Source: Periconia sp. R9002
Taxonomy: Eukaryota > Ascomycota > Dothideomycetes > Pleosporales > Periconiaceae
Length of the DNA: 64,000 bases
Direction: 5' to 3'
NCBI GenBank assembly: GCA_023627715.1
Contig: JAMAHW010000031.1
Coordinates: forward strand, 62,001 to 126,000
Below, one piece after another: positions 23,821 to 36,181 of the stretch. The notes under the pieces are model-generated. The model had not been told where the DNA came from. It made no database searches and saw only the letters and a list, made by a program, of their open reading frames with translations. Within the stretch, counting starts at the first letter, position 1. Each line of letters starts with the position of its first letter. The position numbers and the translations under genes were made by a program.

Positions 23821-24694
23821 ATGCCCCCAACAAGACGCAAGGCCAAGATGAAAGAAAATGCGCCTACGAGCATATCCGCCGGTACTCAGACTAGCGATTC
23901 CATGGAAAATCCGATACCTTCCAAAGAAACTGTTGTGACAGCTCCATCTACTGAGACGTCACCAAACACATCGCCAACGTTCCAGACGCCAGGCAAGGCA
24001 TCTTCCAGGAAAGTGATGCGGCTGAAATGCCCAACTTGCAACGAATATCCAGACGGCTTCCGAAGTGAACATGAAGGTAAGGAGGTGCTGATCAACTTCG
24101 TATAATGTTGCGCTAATGTTGTTGCAGTGAGTGCTCGGCTTGTATCTTTTCAATTCATGTGCAAACCATTGCTGCCCCATGAGTCCAGACTTGCAAGTTG
24201 AGACAGTTACTGACTGCGTCACCAAGCTGCGCCGTCATACAAATCGCATCCACAGAAAAACACGAAAGGTATGGGTGACCGTCGACACGTCACCAGACAA
24301 AACGTTTCTTGCCAACTGCAAAGCTTGCCAAACCGGCAAGAAGTACAACGAGTGTTACAACGCCGCAAGCCATCTGCGCCGGATGCATTTTCACCCACAT
24401 AAGCGCGGCGAACGTAAGATGAGCGCCGCCGAGGCTCGAAGGGGTGGCAAACCTGGAGATTTAGATCCACCCATGGAGTTTCTCAAGGCGAACTGGCTGC
24501 GTGAGGTGGATGAGGAGGTCGGAGAAGCGGGGAGCGAGCAGAGTAACGGGGACACGACAGGTATCCCCTCGACACAACGGCAATTACTGCCCCCGTTAAC
24601 ACAAGCTGAAGGAATAGCTCCTCCAACACCGACCACTCCGTCGACGCGATCCATGGCGATTGATAGCATCGTGGATAAAGTGGATGGAACATAG
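23821..24694 (+). CDS. DUF7896-like zinc-finger protein
   Basis: The start is the ATG at 23821 (context CACAAATG). Exon 1 runs 23821-24076 and exon 2 begins at 24189, 24198 or 24207 (all three acceptors keep the frame) and ends at 24694 (TAG), giving about 250 aa. Residues 1-60 are Thr/Ser/Pro-rich. The core is KCPTCNEYPDGFRSEHE, then LRRHTNRIHRK, VWVTVD and LANCKACQTGKKYNECYNAA, then HLRRMHFHP. This matches fungal proteins in which a C2H2-like finger leads into the DUF7896 domain, usually in larger proteins. In those, EHE is followed at once by LRRH; here the splice sites force a few extra residues (VTDCVTK). This could be a lineage feature, a mis-placed intron or a frameshift in a decaying copy. 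Confidence 0.65.
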
Positions 24695-27600
24695 GAATGA
24701 TTGCTGCAAGACGCGGCTCTCTCAAGTGTAGAGAGATCAAAGCTGAGCAGATGTGGAAAGAAGGTGCCAGCAAAGAATGTACAGGAAGCTTCGTAACCCT
24801 GCTCTTTCCAGATTTGAGGTTACTAGAGATACACTGTACTTCGGGGTTTGGGTTCGGATGCATGCAGTTTCCCCTTGCATAGCATGATAACTTCTGGTCG
24901 GACAGTAGAGATGTATTCCCCAAGGAGACAAAGGACATGGAGATGCAGAATATAACTGGATCACAGAATCAAGGTCGACACGTGGTCCTGAAAAGCGTTT
25001 GGATATTTGTTGGCGTACAAGGAGTTCGTGAATATTCGCATAGAACGGACTAGGGGTGAAGGGCACACGGTTTAACGTGCAAGGACTGAGTGAAACCTAC
25101 AAACATGTCAATTTAGAAGGTGCTCGTAGCGAAGTGGCCCTGCCAATATTCGCTTGACGCAAGTGAAATTGAATCCGTTCGACTATGCCACTGTTGTGGG
25201 CCGTGGTGTATCACTCACTGCACAGGTCAAAAAGGTCCACAATCCCGTAATCATCAATCACCAAAAAAAGTTGAAAAATTCCGGACTTCGAGAGATCGAA
25301 TGAGGTTATATATGGAAGGTGATGATCTCGAGATTGCGAGGGGCAGGACTTAAGACAATTCGTCGATCCCGTTTCCGCATTGGAGGCGCTTGGTCTGTGC
25401 ATCCGTTCTCCTTTGAGGCTTGAGCTGCTCACATGCCATCTTCTGCAGCGCAAATCCTTCGAAGCCCGCCAACCCTTAGCCGTCGAAGCCGTTCGTACCT
25501 TTCGAACCGACTAGGCGCAGGAATTGATCGTAAACCTTTTGTGTTAATCCGCGTATGATGCGTTGGCAAATGCACACCCTGGTCGCCAAAGAAAGAACGT
25601 CGCCATGCAGAGATTCAGATTGTGATGCAACGGTGAATTGATGAGAAAGATTGTGCAAATCTTCCAATGTGCATTGTACATTCGCGCTCGCCATTTAGTT
25701 TCTATAGGATCATTCATGGAGTCAATGATACCGGGTACTCGACTATAGGACAACTAGTTGAACGCACGACCAAATATCGTTCGTGGTATGTAGTAGTAGA
25801 TGGATAAAATAGGAAAGTCGGCGTTTAGATCATCCGGTGGACATAAAAAAAATTCAATATCTGCAGATCGCTGCAGGAGATTGGATGATCTGATCTGAAG
25901 CAAGGTTAGTGACCTTATTAGGAAAATGTCGTGCATATTCAAGGAACATCTCATAATGACAGAGCGAACAATGAATCGAATTTTGTAGCTTTATAGAGTC
26001 AGGGCAGTATCGAGTCAGGGAAGAATTATTCCCATATTGAAAACAGCTTTAGGATTTAATGTCATTTTCTGGTGTAGTGTGTTGTGCTCGACCTGTTTAT
26101 GTTGAGTGTTCACCTGCTAAAAGATGAATGAACGAGTACGCTTCCCCGTTTCTGAAAGGTAAATCGCATAAACAATGATGTTTCCGAGTTCCTAGACAGC
26201 TCATCGCAACGCCACCGAAGACTGAGGCGCAAGCCACAAGATAAATTCGAAATCCCAATTACCAAACATATCCGAGATCTCGTGCGAGATAAGTCGAGTT
26301 GCTAAAAGCAGGTCACGCCACTAATAGCTTTACCAATACGCCGCCAAAAAGCTGAACCACACTGGAGGCACATATACAAAGGGGTGACACGCCGGGAGGT
26401 CACATATCGGGTAGCTAGTGTACTAGGCGTTATTCACAAATCAGACAACTATACTAGACATACTATGTAGGTTGTAGAGCTTCTAATTCGTAGAGCCTAT
26501 TAGTCCTCCCGATATGTGACCTCCCGGCGTGTCACCCCTCTGTATGGATTTGAAAATGCGCTATCAAGTCATGCAGATATGAATCGTGTTTGTATAATTA
26601 ACAATCTCGGCACAGTTGCACCGCGACCTTAACCCTAACCATAAACCCCTAAATCATGGGTCGTAGGTCTTCGGATCTTATAGCATTCCCCACTCGCGAA
26701 TACATTGAAAAAAGTCTTCAAAATGGCTAATATTTCAATGCCGCCGCGAGTAGAATATGCTTAGAATACAATTGTATATGAATCTCGCACGATGTATCGT
26801 TGTCATCGCCACTGTTCTTGCCCGATTGTTTTCGAGGATAATGAAAGTTGAAAATGAGATTTTTACAAAGGATGTTATATTCCATTAGATTGCTAGCAAT
26901 GTACAGCTTTTCCAGTATGTATAACAATAGGGAATGAAACAATAAGATAAAATCGTGAATTGTGTTGCTTGCAGCATCAACACAGTAAAATATGAAAAAG
27001 ATGTCCTTGGCCAGGGCTTATAACGCTAGCGAATGATTCTTTGTGACAATAAGAATGTTCTAAACATAGTAAGGTGTTTTCTTAATACGTCTTTCTCGAT
27101 GCTGGTATCCAGGGGCCTTTTCCTAACTTTCATCTACTTGCGAGTCCATATCCGTCTCTTGTAATTCATAGATCTCTTTCTAAAGTGTGAAATGCACTTC
27201 GGTAATACTTACAGTTGCGAATATAATCAATGCAATGCCACCGCAAACTGGCATAAACAAGAGCATTTTCCGCATTAGGTGTAGAAATCCGACTTCCATT
27301 AATAGACTACAATCCCATTCTATCCAACCTATAATATATGTGCTTTAAATGGCTTTTCAGTTTCTAATTTCCGCCCCTCGCAGGGGAAGGGATAAATTTA
27401 TATTTCGAAATGTTAGAAAACATCTACAGGAAGGCTAACTTCATTGTTTCGGCTTTGCAGCACCCACACAATCTTTAAAGGAAAACGCCAGTCCCCCTAT
27501 AGTGGTATCCGAGCTAACAAGAAAACCAACAAGAATGAAGAAGAAGAACATCCAAATCTTCCCGGGAATCAAATAGAAGCCAAGAAAAGGATATCATACA

Positions 27601-27850
27601 TAGGAGAATTGCCCGAGCAAAAAAAAAAAAAAAAGTGCGCCCATGTCACCGCAGTTGCGCGTCAAATAAATGTGTATAGAAAAATCCATAGAACCCATGT
27701 CTTGTTGCTAAATGGCCCAAAGAATAGTGTATATCGATGGGTATAATTCCATCCCCGATAAAACTCTAACCCACAAACGCCAATATCGATACTTTAAATT
27801 TGGTTTTCATATGACATTAAAGATGTTGTATGTGTATGGGTGTGGATGGA
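24695..27850. other. Long gene-poor region containing a MITE
   Basis: 3.2 kb with no recognisable gene apart from the inverted-repeat element at 26377-26542. It is more A/T-rich towards the right (26550-27800) and includes a run of 15 or more A at 27619-27635. The 3' end of the GPCR gene bounds it. Confidence 0.5.
26377..26542. mobile_element. MITE-like element, 166 bp, with 35-bp terminal inverted repeats and TA duplication
   Basis: The left end (26377-26411) and the reverse complement of the right end (26508-26542) are 35 bp long and differ at one position (third base, A versus G). Both begin CA and are flanked by the dinucleotide TA (26375-26376 and 26543-26544), the target duplication of Tc1/mariner-type transposases. 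The 96-bp interior has no coding capacity. It is therefore a non-autonomous miniature element that needs a transposase from elsewhere in the genome. The near-perfect arms point to fairly recent insertion or recent ancestry. No second copy was noticed in this window. Confidence 0.82.
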
Positions 27851-29240
27851 TCACCGACGGAAGGGTCTTGATCCATCGCTGTATTGACGTATCACAGGAG
27901 GTTGCTGGAGAACGGGGCTGGAATCGCTATCGCTTTCCCTCGCCGACTCAACCTGGATATTTGTCTCGGTGACAATCCCGATAGCATTCGTACCTGGCTT
28001 CACAATGGACTCCTCGGAGCCAGAGCGCAAGTGTTCGCGCGGTTGGCCTGGACGTGAGCGATACGATTTGCGGCTCGCGTGCGAGTCTACCATCCGGGAA
28101 TTACTCTTGCTGCCACCGACGATCGTGACGGTGCGGCCATTGGCATTTGATGAGTCGGCCTCCTTGTTCATGGAATGCATGCCGTATGCGTCGCCTGGGC
28201 GGGCTGCGTTTGTGTTTACAGCCGTGACGAGGGTGCGGCTGTAGTGGTGGCTTGAGATGTCGCTGCCCACGAATACCCGTCTAGTCAGGGTGTAGAGGAG
28301 AGCGTCGATCCAGCCGCAGGAGGTCAGGAAGGATCCGGCGATACAGAAGAAGACGTCAGGCATCTTGACGCCACCCATTGACACCATTCGTCCGACGGCG
28401 ATAGGAAGGGTAAGTACGACGTAGGCTGCTGGGTACATGATCATGAACTTGGTCGCGCGGGAAAGCCTGGATGTATCGTTGTTTATGACATTGCGCAAGC
28501 GACCGCGCAGATGGAAGAATACATGGCCGTAGATTAGAATAGTGCCGAACTCGACGATAAAGATCCATAGGTAGTGGAGCCAGAGGCGTTCACCTTGAAA
28601 ATCGGCGGATATCCAGCACTGCCACACGATCAATACAATGACTCATGACGTAAAAAGGGGGATATCTTACCCATCCACCAGCCCGGGTAAAGAAACGATT
28701 TCCGTATATCGCAGGCCCGATGAACGTCAACAACAGCGATGCAGCCCATATGCATAGGATTACAACAACAAACCAATGGTACGACATCCGGTACCCCCTC
28801 ACTACACCCAGCCAAGTATGAATTGCAATAGCCAGTACGAAGAACCCACTGCTGACGTCTCCGATATGTAGAAACCAAGCCTGGATAAAACACGGAGCCG
28901 TAGGGGCCACAATCTTGTCCAACTTAAGCCAGTGAAATGTAATGCAAAAGGAGATGGATTGTTGAAGGTCCGCAAGAAGCAAGTTATAGATGAGGATAAC
29001 ATATTGGTTGTAGCCGACGTATTCTCTCGAGTATTTTCTCCAGGAAATAAGGCGGTAGGTGATGAAGGAGAGAAGAGAGAACACGGATACCAGAGACATC
29101 ATAGCGAATACCGCGACAGGTATCAATCCTGTCCTGTAGACGTCCGTCATCGGGTCCAGCGAGTTGGGAAAGGAGAAGTAGCGCTTTTGGAGCATTGTGC
29201 GAGTTTCGAGAAGTGAGGGATCCGTGTCATATAGGGCCAT
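27851..29240 (-). CDS. G-protein-coupled receptor, Git3/cAMP-receptor-like
   Basis: Two exons, 29240-28671 and 28618-27851 (52-bp intron GTAAGA...GGCAG), give 445 aa. Seven hydrophobic segments lie within residues 38-335, with a long extracellular N-terminus lacking a signal peptide. The helix 2-3 region YNQYVILIYNLLLADLQQS, the helix 3 segment near DVSSGFFVLAIAIHTWLGV, and the helix 6-7 region with MYPAAYVVLTLPIAVGRM fit the fungal class related to Git3 glucose sensors and Dictyostelium-type cAMP receptors. The C-terminal 120 residues are Ser/Arg-rich and cytoplasmic, a likely phosphorylation tail. It would signal through a heterotrimeric G protein; the ligand (sugar, nutrient or other) is not evident. 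Its upstream side is 5.3 kb of non-coding DNA. Confidence 0.88.
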
Positions 29241-32200
29241 GGTGATACACTGAATGATCGCTGATCAACAACACATATAAACCACCAGCAAAGGTGTTCA
29301 CGTATGCCGAAAAGTTCAGAAATCCGATGCGCACGTCCGGATTGGCACTATAGTCGATCTGCGAAAAAGATTGGCGGTGTATCTCTTCACTTGAGCATGG
29401 CGTACCGGGTAGAGGACGGAAGAATGCCGCAGAGCGATGGGTAACACAATCAATGATTTGCTTTCAATAAACTAGGCCAGAAAAGCAAGCAAACAAATGG
29501 GTCCTGACGACGAATTATGGATTTGTTCCACGAGAGGGGCGGGATCCCGGTGAAAGGTGAGAGGGGAGCAGTAGAGGGCGCTATTAAGCTGCAGCAGAAT
29601 GGGACTAGATAGGGCGGGCACTGGGGACAGAAACGGAGAATGCAAGTTGTACTTACTCATGCCCACAGGTCAGACGCATACATACTACATGACATGGCTG
29701 AGCCTGCACGTTCTCTACTCGTGCAGCCACAGACAGGGCTATTCCCGCTACTTGGGGAGGAAGTGACAGGCGATGCTAGCGTGCAGTTCCATGCCCCTGT
29801 AGTTGGGCCTTGAGGTTGCTTCCCTCTTGCGGAGATATTTCAGATGGCCCTTCAGCCTGTCACTGCCCATGCCTTTGGTCCTGTAGGTATTGATTTGTAG
29901 AGTTGGTGATGGCGGCTTACATTCCTGAGATGTGAGGTAAGAGCGACGAAAGGGAGTACCCGTACCTACGAGTCTACGACGACCAGCATCCCAGGCTTCT
30001 CACCGCATCTTGCCCCGGAGAATACGGGTACATTTTCGTCGACAACAGCCTTACACAAACATTTGTTTGGGCGCGCCATCAAGCCTGCTGAGCCCCCACA
30101 CGGACGAAAAGGGAGACTGTGCTGTTCAGATTGCGGCCTCCGTTGTATGACAATTGATTACATTTCCACGTGGAGGGGAAGCCCTCGCGCCACAGATTTG
30201 CATGAATCACATGGACGGTCCTTCTAAATGGCGTTTGTTTGCATTGTTGCGGTATGTACAGGTGCGCTTTTTTTCTTTGCATCGTCGCGGTCCATGTTCC
30301 TCCTCTCACGCAAGGGTGTACCGGCTAGCATGACCCATGCAGTATCGATAAACTTTAATGAGGCGTGCGGCGCTGTCCAGCAGTATTCCTTTTATTTTTC
30401 ATAACACACATAGGTATACTACGTAATCAGCGAATGGAGATTCGCATCGTGGTAGGATTCGACCGTGACTGCGAACCCGCATTGGGCAAATACTAAAACC
30501 TCTGTGTGTGAGTGGATGAGACGAGTGTGTGTACGTGCAAGTCCGATGAAACCTCATAGCTGAACTCGATCGCTGGCATCAGCACCTCCCTCTAACGGCC
30601 AACCAAGCACATAGGGGCACGAGACCTCTTAGTCAACTGGATTGTGTAACCTGTGTTATAAATGTGACGCTCCCGTTCCTACTGGCGCGTGTATACTCGT
30701 AGTGAAGGATCAACATCTACCCCAGTTTTATTTTATTACCCGGAAGAATCCTGTAGATCCATCCATCAACAAGACCTACCTAGGTTTTCTCTCGCGCTCA
30801 CCTACCAAAAGCAATCAAGTGCTAGCGGGCGCCACACGCTGACTGCGATTCCAAACTAACCCTCCTCCATGTGCCATGTGCTATGTTTATGCACACCCAA
30901 TTGTCGTATTAGGGATCCAGCCCTTTCCTTGCACAACCTCGTTGTCCGACGTTTGGCACGGGACGGAAAACACGCGAAACGGCGTAGTAGCCTGCTACAC
31001 GAGAACGTAAATATCAATCTGGCTTAGATTACCGAAGAAACTGGCGAATCAAGTTGCCAGATCAAAAGGAGCGTAGACGCCACCGTGCGTATAAACAGCT
31101 CTGGCTCTTACATACATATTCAATGGTGTTGGACGCCTGTTGGTCATCGAGAATAGCTGCCCACTCACCGCGCCGGTTCAGCTTATTCACTTCCCCTCGG
31201 GCAATGTATTGACAGAACGACGTCAGCCGGAGCCGAGAAAGACGGAAGGACTATGCGCGAGAGAAACCGAAATGCAATGTTCACATGGTGGCCGTGGTGT
31301 GGATGACAATCCAGTGGGAGCGCGTGGATCTCTCTAGCGACTTAGGGGGGTGGGTTATGTTGGGGAAGCCCGCTTGCGCTTGAGCCTTATTGAATACGAC
31401 CCGACAGCCAGGGTTCAGCAGCTGCAATTTATTTCACGAGACTAATAATGAAACAATGCGGAGGAGGGGGGCAAGTCCAGGCTCTTTGCGAAGAATTCTA
31501 AAACTTGACAGAATGTCTTTGTGACTTGAGCCTCGCAGGCATACAATCGCAAAGACCGGAATCTGGTACTTGAGGAACCGTCCCATGTACATCCTCTGTG
31601 TACACATCCAACCAATACGGTGATCGCTTATTCTCGATCTTATCTTACGCCTTGAAACATGTGTGACCATTATCGTGTTTTTCGTAACAGCTGGAGCATG
31701 CATGTGTACCTGATTAATTATTCTGCATGAAGTTTTCGGAATCCTGGACCATGTGCTATTGCAGCTTCTCCTGAGTGTTGTGGTTTGACGGTCGAAGTTG
31801 GCCAAACCTTAAATATGCTTTTAAAGCTGCAAATGGGACCAACCACGCCGATCTTCTACTGATGACAGTCTAACCTTGGATAGCCACTGTTACCGAAGTT
31901 GTTCAAACGTTGGAGCGTCATAAGCCAACAACGGTCGCTGTCATCATGTTAACCCCGCTGACTCTCGCTTTGTCTACGGGCATACCGTACCATGGTTATA
32001 AGGCCCTACTCCCAATGCCCCAAGCAACGGTGTTCGCTAGATAGTTTCACTTCACGAGAGCAACGCATTTCGCAAAGATGGTCTTCAATGCGACTGAGAC
32101 TGCGCAATGGACCTATTCCCCAGAATCCAAACGGCGTCTTTTTTACCCAAGGTTCACGGCGCAGTTACCCTAATGAGTGATCTCCGCTAGTCTTCAAAAG

Positions 32201-34568
32201 TTATCGTACGACGGCTGTTACGCAACTTCGTGATCGCTAAGGAAATTATAGGCTAAAGTAAGCACTTCGACACGGGAAGCGTACATTATAACAAGGGCAA
32301 GACGTTTGAAGGGTATAACACCCCATACTTGGCAAGTTGGTGGTCGGCCTAAAGAACATTCTGATGTGATGGAAGATGCTGACTGCAGATGCGGAAACGG
32401 GACGAAGATACCTACTACCGACAAGGTGAGGTCGTAGGGGAACCCACGGAGTGAGAAGGAGATTCGGGAAGGTACCTGGTGTGTTCCAATGGCCCAGAAC
32501 CGGCAGCCATGTGTTCCTGCGGCACGGCAAACTACCTTAAGCGGCCCGTCATATCATGTATGGCGACGACAAGGGTCGTGAAGCGACCTTGTTCGAGGAT
32601 TCGAAAACTCGCGAACCTCGTCAACTCCCAGTGTATGCGTGTTTCCTTGCGCGGCGCGCAGGCGAGAGCAACAACTGTCTGAAGAGAAGCAGACGTGGTG
32701 CTCGAAAATATGCCCGATAGCCACAATTCCTAGCATTGGCTGGCTACCTTAACAGTGACCCGACTTTCTCCTTTGGATGTAGGTAGGTGCGTTTAGGGCC
32801 ACCTATGATATACGGCGCAGTCATGCAATATGCAACGAGAAAGAAAGAAAAATTTCAATCGACGTCTTGCAACATTGATCCCTCTCTGCTTATCTCGCAT
32901 GGCCTTACCCGTCCCGCCATGCCAGCTCGCGTACGACCTATAACCCACACTCTCCTATAGCTCTTTGCGTGTACCTGCATTCCGATACCGGGCTTTCCAG
33001 CCTCCGAACAATATACTCTGTGTTACATGAACATACTACTACTGCGTCATGATTTTTGCGGCGAGGGGAAAACGTTGATCCAAACTGCCAATTCGTTTGA
33101 AAATTGGAGTGGTATGATGTTAATTGGTCAAGGAGGATAGCGCTCGGGTCTGACCGTATATCTGACTGGACAATAGTGACCTGGATCACGTACATGTATT
33201 AAGTAGAAGGAGTGATGGCACCTGCAGAAGACCCGCTCGAGATTGAAGCCCTTCCTCGTGAAGAATGCAAGGCAAAATCATCTGAATAGTTTTTTCGTCT
33301 CTTCCTCACTCCATTGGCGTGTCGCTTATGTATGTATCCTGTAAGTGAAGTGATTCTGCGACGTTTCGGTGGGCCAGCTGTCGTCATACATGTACGGGGT
33401 CAGACCGGTGTTGAACTTTATCTGGCAATGAGCAACGTGCTGATTGAAGGGCTCATTTCTTGCTGATGGGACAGCACTCATGATGATTGACACTGGTGCA
33501 TTTTCCTGTGTATGGAAAGTGATTTCGATTGTTGAACACGTACAGCCGATAGACAATGCCATCCAAGCAGGCTCTTACAATAGATGTAGGAGTGAGAATA
33601 AAATAAAAACCTCCATCCCCATAGTATTCAAATTACCAGCGGTATCGATACAATTATACATAACCAAACGACAGGAAAGGAGAAATATCAAGCGGAAGTG
33701 GAATATATTATTCTGTGTGCATATTACAGTGATCTCCGGATTCTGTAACAAACCCAATGGCTGCGTTGCATGTAAGTGTCACCTATTTCCCTGCTAAAAT
33801 GTGATCAACATCATAGAGCATTGTATGGACTATATCATCGCAGAGTATAGATTACTCGCGGTATCGAAACAGTAAGGTATCACAATGACGTCCTTGTCCA
33901 GGACGTACACACAGGTTTACAGCCTTGTGTACATATGTGCATTTCATCTGTGTGCATGTCCCTAGTCGGGACCTTCCTGTAACTCTTTGTATGACATCGA
34001 TACAGCGAGCTATCACATTACCACTCGGTGATAAGCTATTACTTTGATATACCTATATAATTCAGTCGCCATTCGTGGAAAGCATTGGATTTGAACGATG
34101 GGGGCCTCCTATATCCCGAAATACCATAGACTCCGGCATCATTTGATTATATTCGAATTTGGACGTGAGGAAGTAGCTGACTTTCGAAGGTACACAAATG
34201 CTTTTGATGAATCCAAGGTACTCCGTCAATAAAGTCTTTATGCGAAAAAAGGGAGTGACCGATGGACCTCCACAGCTGCTGGGTTAGAAATCAAGCATAA
34301 TAGCAAGCCCAACAAAAGACAACGCAGTCCTACAAGGGATCCAGCTTGATCACGAGAAGATAAACGGGAATTTGGAGGATGTCATTTCATTGGCATGGAG
34401 GGTAACTCTTGCCACTTTGTTTTGTCTGCGAGGCGGATGTAAAACACCGCCATTTTCATATGCTAGAAAAAGGGCAGACCATTGAAGAAAATTGTGGAAA
34501 CCATCATAATCACGCCGTAGCCCCATCCATTTCCCATTTTGTCCACGCACAGAACAACTTTCCCACGC
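29241..34568. other. 5.3-kb region without recognisable genes
   Basis: The largest gap in the window, between the GPCR start and the 3' end of the eL21 gene. Open frames reach only about 120 codons (31434-31805, minus) and show no familiar domain. I found no tRNA B-box, no long inverted or direct repeats and no transposase fragment. A small hairpin with 7-bp arms occurs at 33886-33904. It may contain the extended GPCR promoter, non-coding transcripts or unrecognised small genes. Confidence 0.45.
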
Positions 34569-35161
34569 TCAAATCGTTGTCTCATATGGTATAGGTGTGA
34601 TGGTCTCGGGCTTGTTGTCCTTCAAGCTGACGGTGCGCTCGCCCTGGGGAGCGGCAGGAAGGCGCTTCAAGTATACGTGGCTGCCGTCCTTCTTGGCCTG
34701 CTTCCTCTTCTCGGCGTTCTCCTTCACGCGCCTGATGAAATCGTCTCGGGATCGGGAGTGCTTGACGTGCTCGATGCGGACGTTGATGCGCTTCTCAAGG
34801 TATCGGTTGCCGACCTGCTTCTGGCTGTTTGGATATTAGAAAAATTCGTGCATGTTCGAAAACCTGGGCTGATCATACAGGATAACACCGACGGCGTTCT
34901 GGGTTACGTTATAGACAATGCCGGTCTTGCCGTGGTAGACCTTGTAAGGCATACCCTTCTGGACGGAACCTTTGCAGTGTGAGCCATGTCTTCTTATCCC
35001 GCAATTCCAGGGTAAATTTCCATACCATCGGCCACAACGTCCACGATATCGCCAACCTTGTACTGCTGGAGGTAGGTGGACAGAGGGATTCTACCCTTCT
35101 GCTTGAAGCCCTTGGAGAAGGCGTACCTCGTACCCGCGCGCAGACCTGCCGAGTGACCCAT
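34569..35161 (-). CDS. RPL21: 60S ribosomal protein eL21
   Basis: Three exons, 35161-35026, 34969-34879 and 34824-34569, joined by introns of 56 and 54 bp, give exactly 160 aa, the normal eL21 length. The protein starts [19 protein letters not shown], continues with [22 protein letters not shown] and [20 protein letters not shown], and ends in the basic region [18 protein letters not shown] and a C-terminal ETTI. It is a core protein of the large subunit. The gene has no long continuous frame because the exons are short, and the frames on the opposite strand here are spurious. It is divergent from uS4, with 1.0 kb between starts. Confidence 0.95.
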
Positions 35162-36181
35162 GATTCAAGAAAATGGTGTTGAAGTTGGTGAGATTGGAGG
35201 TTCGAGGTTCGAGATGAAGATGTCGGGTGTTGAGGCGACCCAAAATTGGAGTGCGCTCAAGCTAAGCGAAACGCTATGTCACGTGCTCGATGCTTCAGCA
35301 CCTTCAACATTCAATGTGAGGACATGTCCACCTACGATGACCGATGCACATAAAATTCGATTTACAATAAGCTCGAAATATCACATACTCTTTTAAATAG
35401 TTTCGACCGATTTTGCTGGAAGGTTGTAATCTAAATGTCAAGCATAGTGCGAAGGAAAAGCTGGAGAAGAAACATGACATCCATTTCTACATACATATGT
35501 ACATATGCATGATTTGCTGTGTCTTGCTTCTCTGTTTTTCTTCCATATCATGAAACATAGATCTCAGGAAGGGGCGAAATGAAAAGGGAAAAGAGAGGAA
35601 CAAATACTATACAAAGTACCACCGAAACTTTCATGGAAGTTTCCTCATCTTGCTTTCGAAGAGATCAATGTGCTCTACCTCAACTAACTATTGATATAGA
35701 GTGCTACGCTAGTTCTACCCAGACCTCATATTTCTTCATATTAACACACGACAAGTTTATATTTTCCAAAGACAGCGACAGTGACTTTAATAAGATCTTG
35801 CCGGTTGGAGTTCGAGAATACTGTTCTGAAGATGGCGACAGTATTTGGCATTTCGCCAGTTTGCATGCTTGGAAGAATGTTTCTATAAATGAGATATTGG
35901 ATGCCCCCATCCTTAAAGATGCTTCTCTATTCCCACGATACATACGTAATCGACTTTTCCCCCCCACATATATATTCAAATTCAAGGTATGTTATAACCC
36001 TCCTTCATAGGTACACATGCCCACGGGTATTCCCGAAGACCAAACGCGGAATAGCGCTCGCCAAGCCCTAAGCGAAGCGGCACTCAGCGGGCTATCTCAA
36101 TCTCTTTCTCAATCCAACTTCAAGACAAAGCAACCCACGAGGGCACGTCGACAACAACAACTTCACGGCAAATCCTTCGCC
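35162..36181. promoter_or_regulatory. Divergent promoter region of eL21 and uS4
   Basis: 1.0 kb between two divergent ribosomal protein genes. It contains a CACGTG E-box-like palindrome at 35280-35285 and the near-identical 12-mers CTAAGCGAAACG (35262-35273) and CTAAGCGAAGCG (36068-36079), each about 100-115 bp from its gene's ATG. A 143-codon frame at 35579-36010 and an antisense 93-codon frame have no recognisable domains and are not called. Confidence 0.5.

Noticed and set aside
26628..26650. Telomere-like TTAACCCTAACC motif
   Set aside because: Only one and a half units are present, with no array and with genes on both sides, so it is not a telomere remnant that can be defended.
31434..31805. 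123-codon minus-strand frame in the large gap
   Set aside because: No domain, no signal peptide or membrane segment, and length within chance expectation for a 5-kb gap.
34539..34982. 147-codon plus-strand frame
   Set aside because: It lies antisense across exons 2 and 3 of the eL21 gene, whose minus-strand protein is unmistakable.
35579..36010. 143-codon frame upstream of uS4
   Set aside because: No recognisable domain, an overlapping antisense frame of similar quality, and a position in the shared promoter region; kept as non-coding unless transcripts show otherwise.
36017..36181. In-frame N-terminal extension of uS4
   Set aside because: The extension is open by chance; conserved uS4 begins at [10 protein letters not shown] (36182), which also gives the normal 192-aa length.
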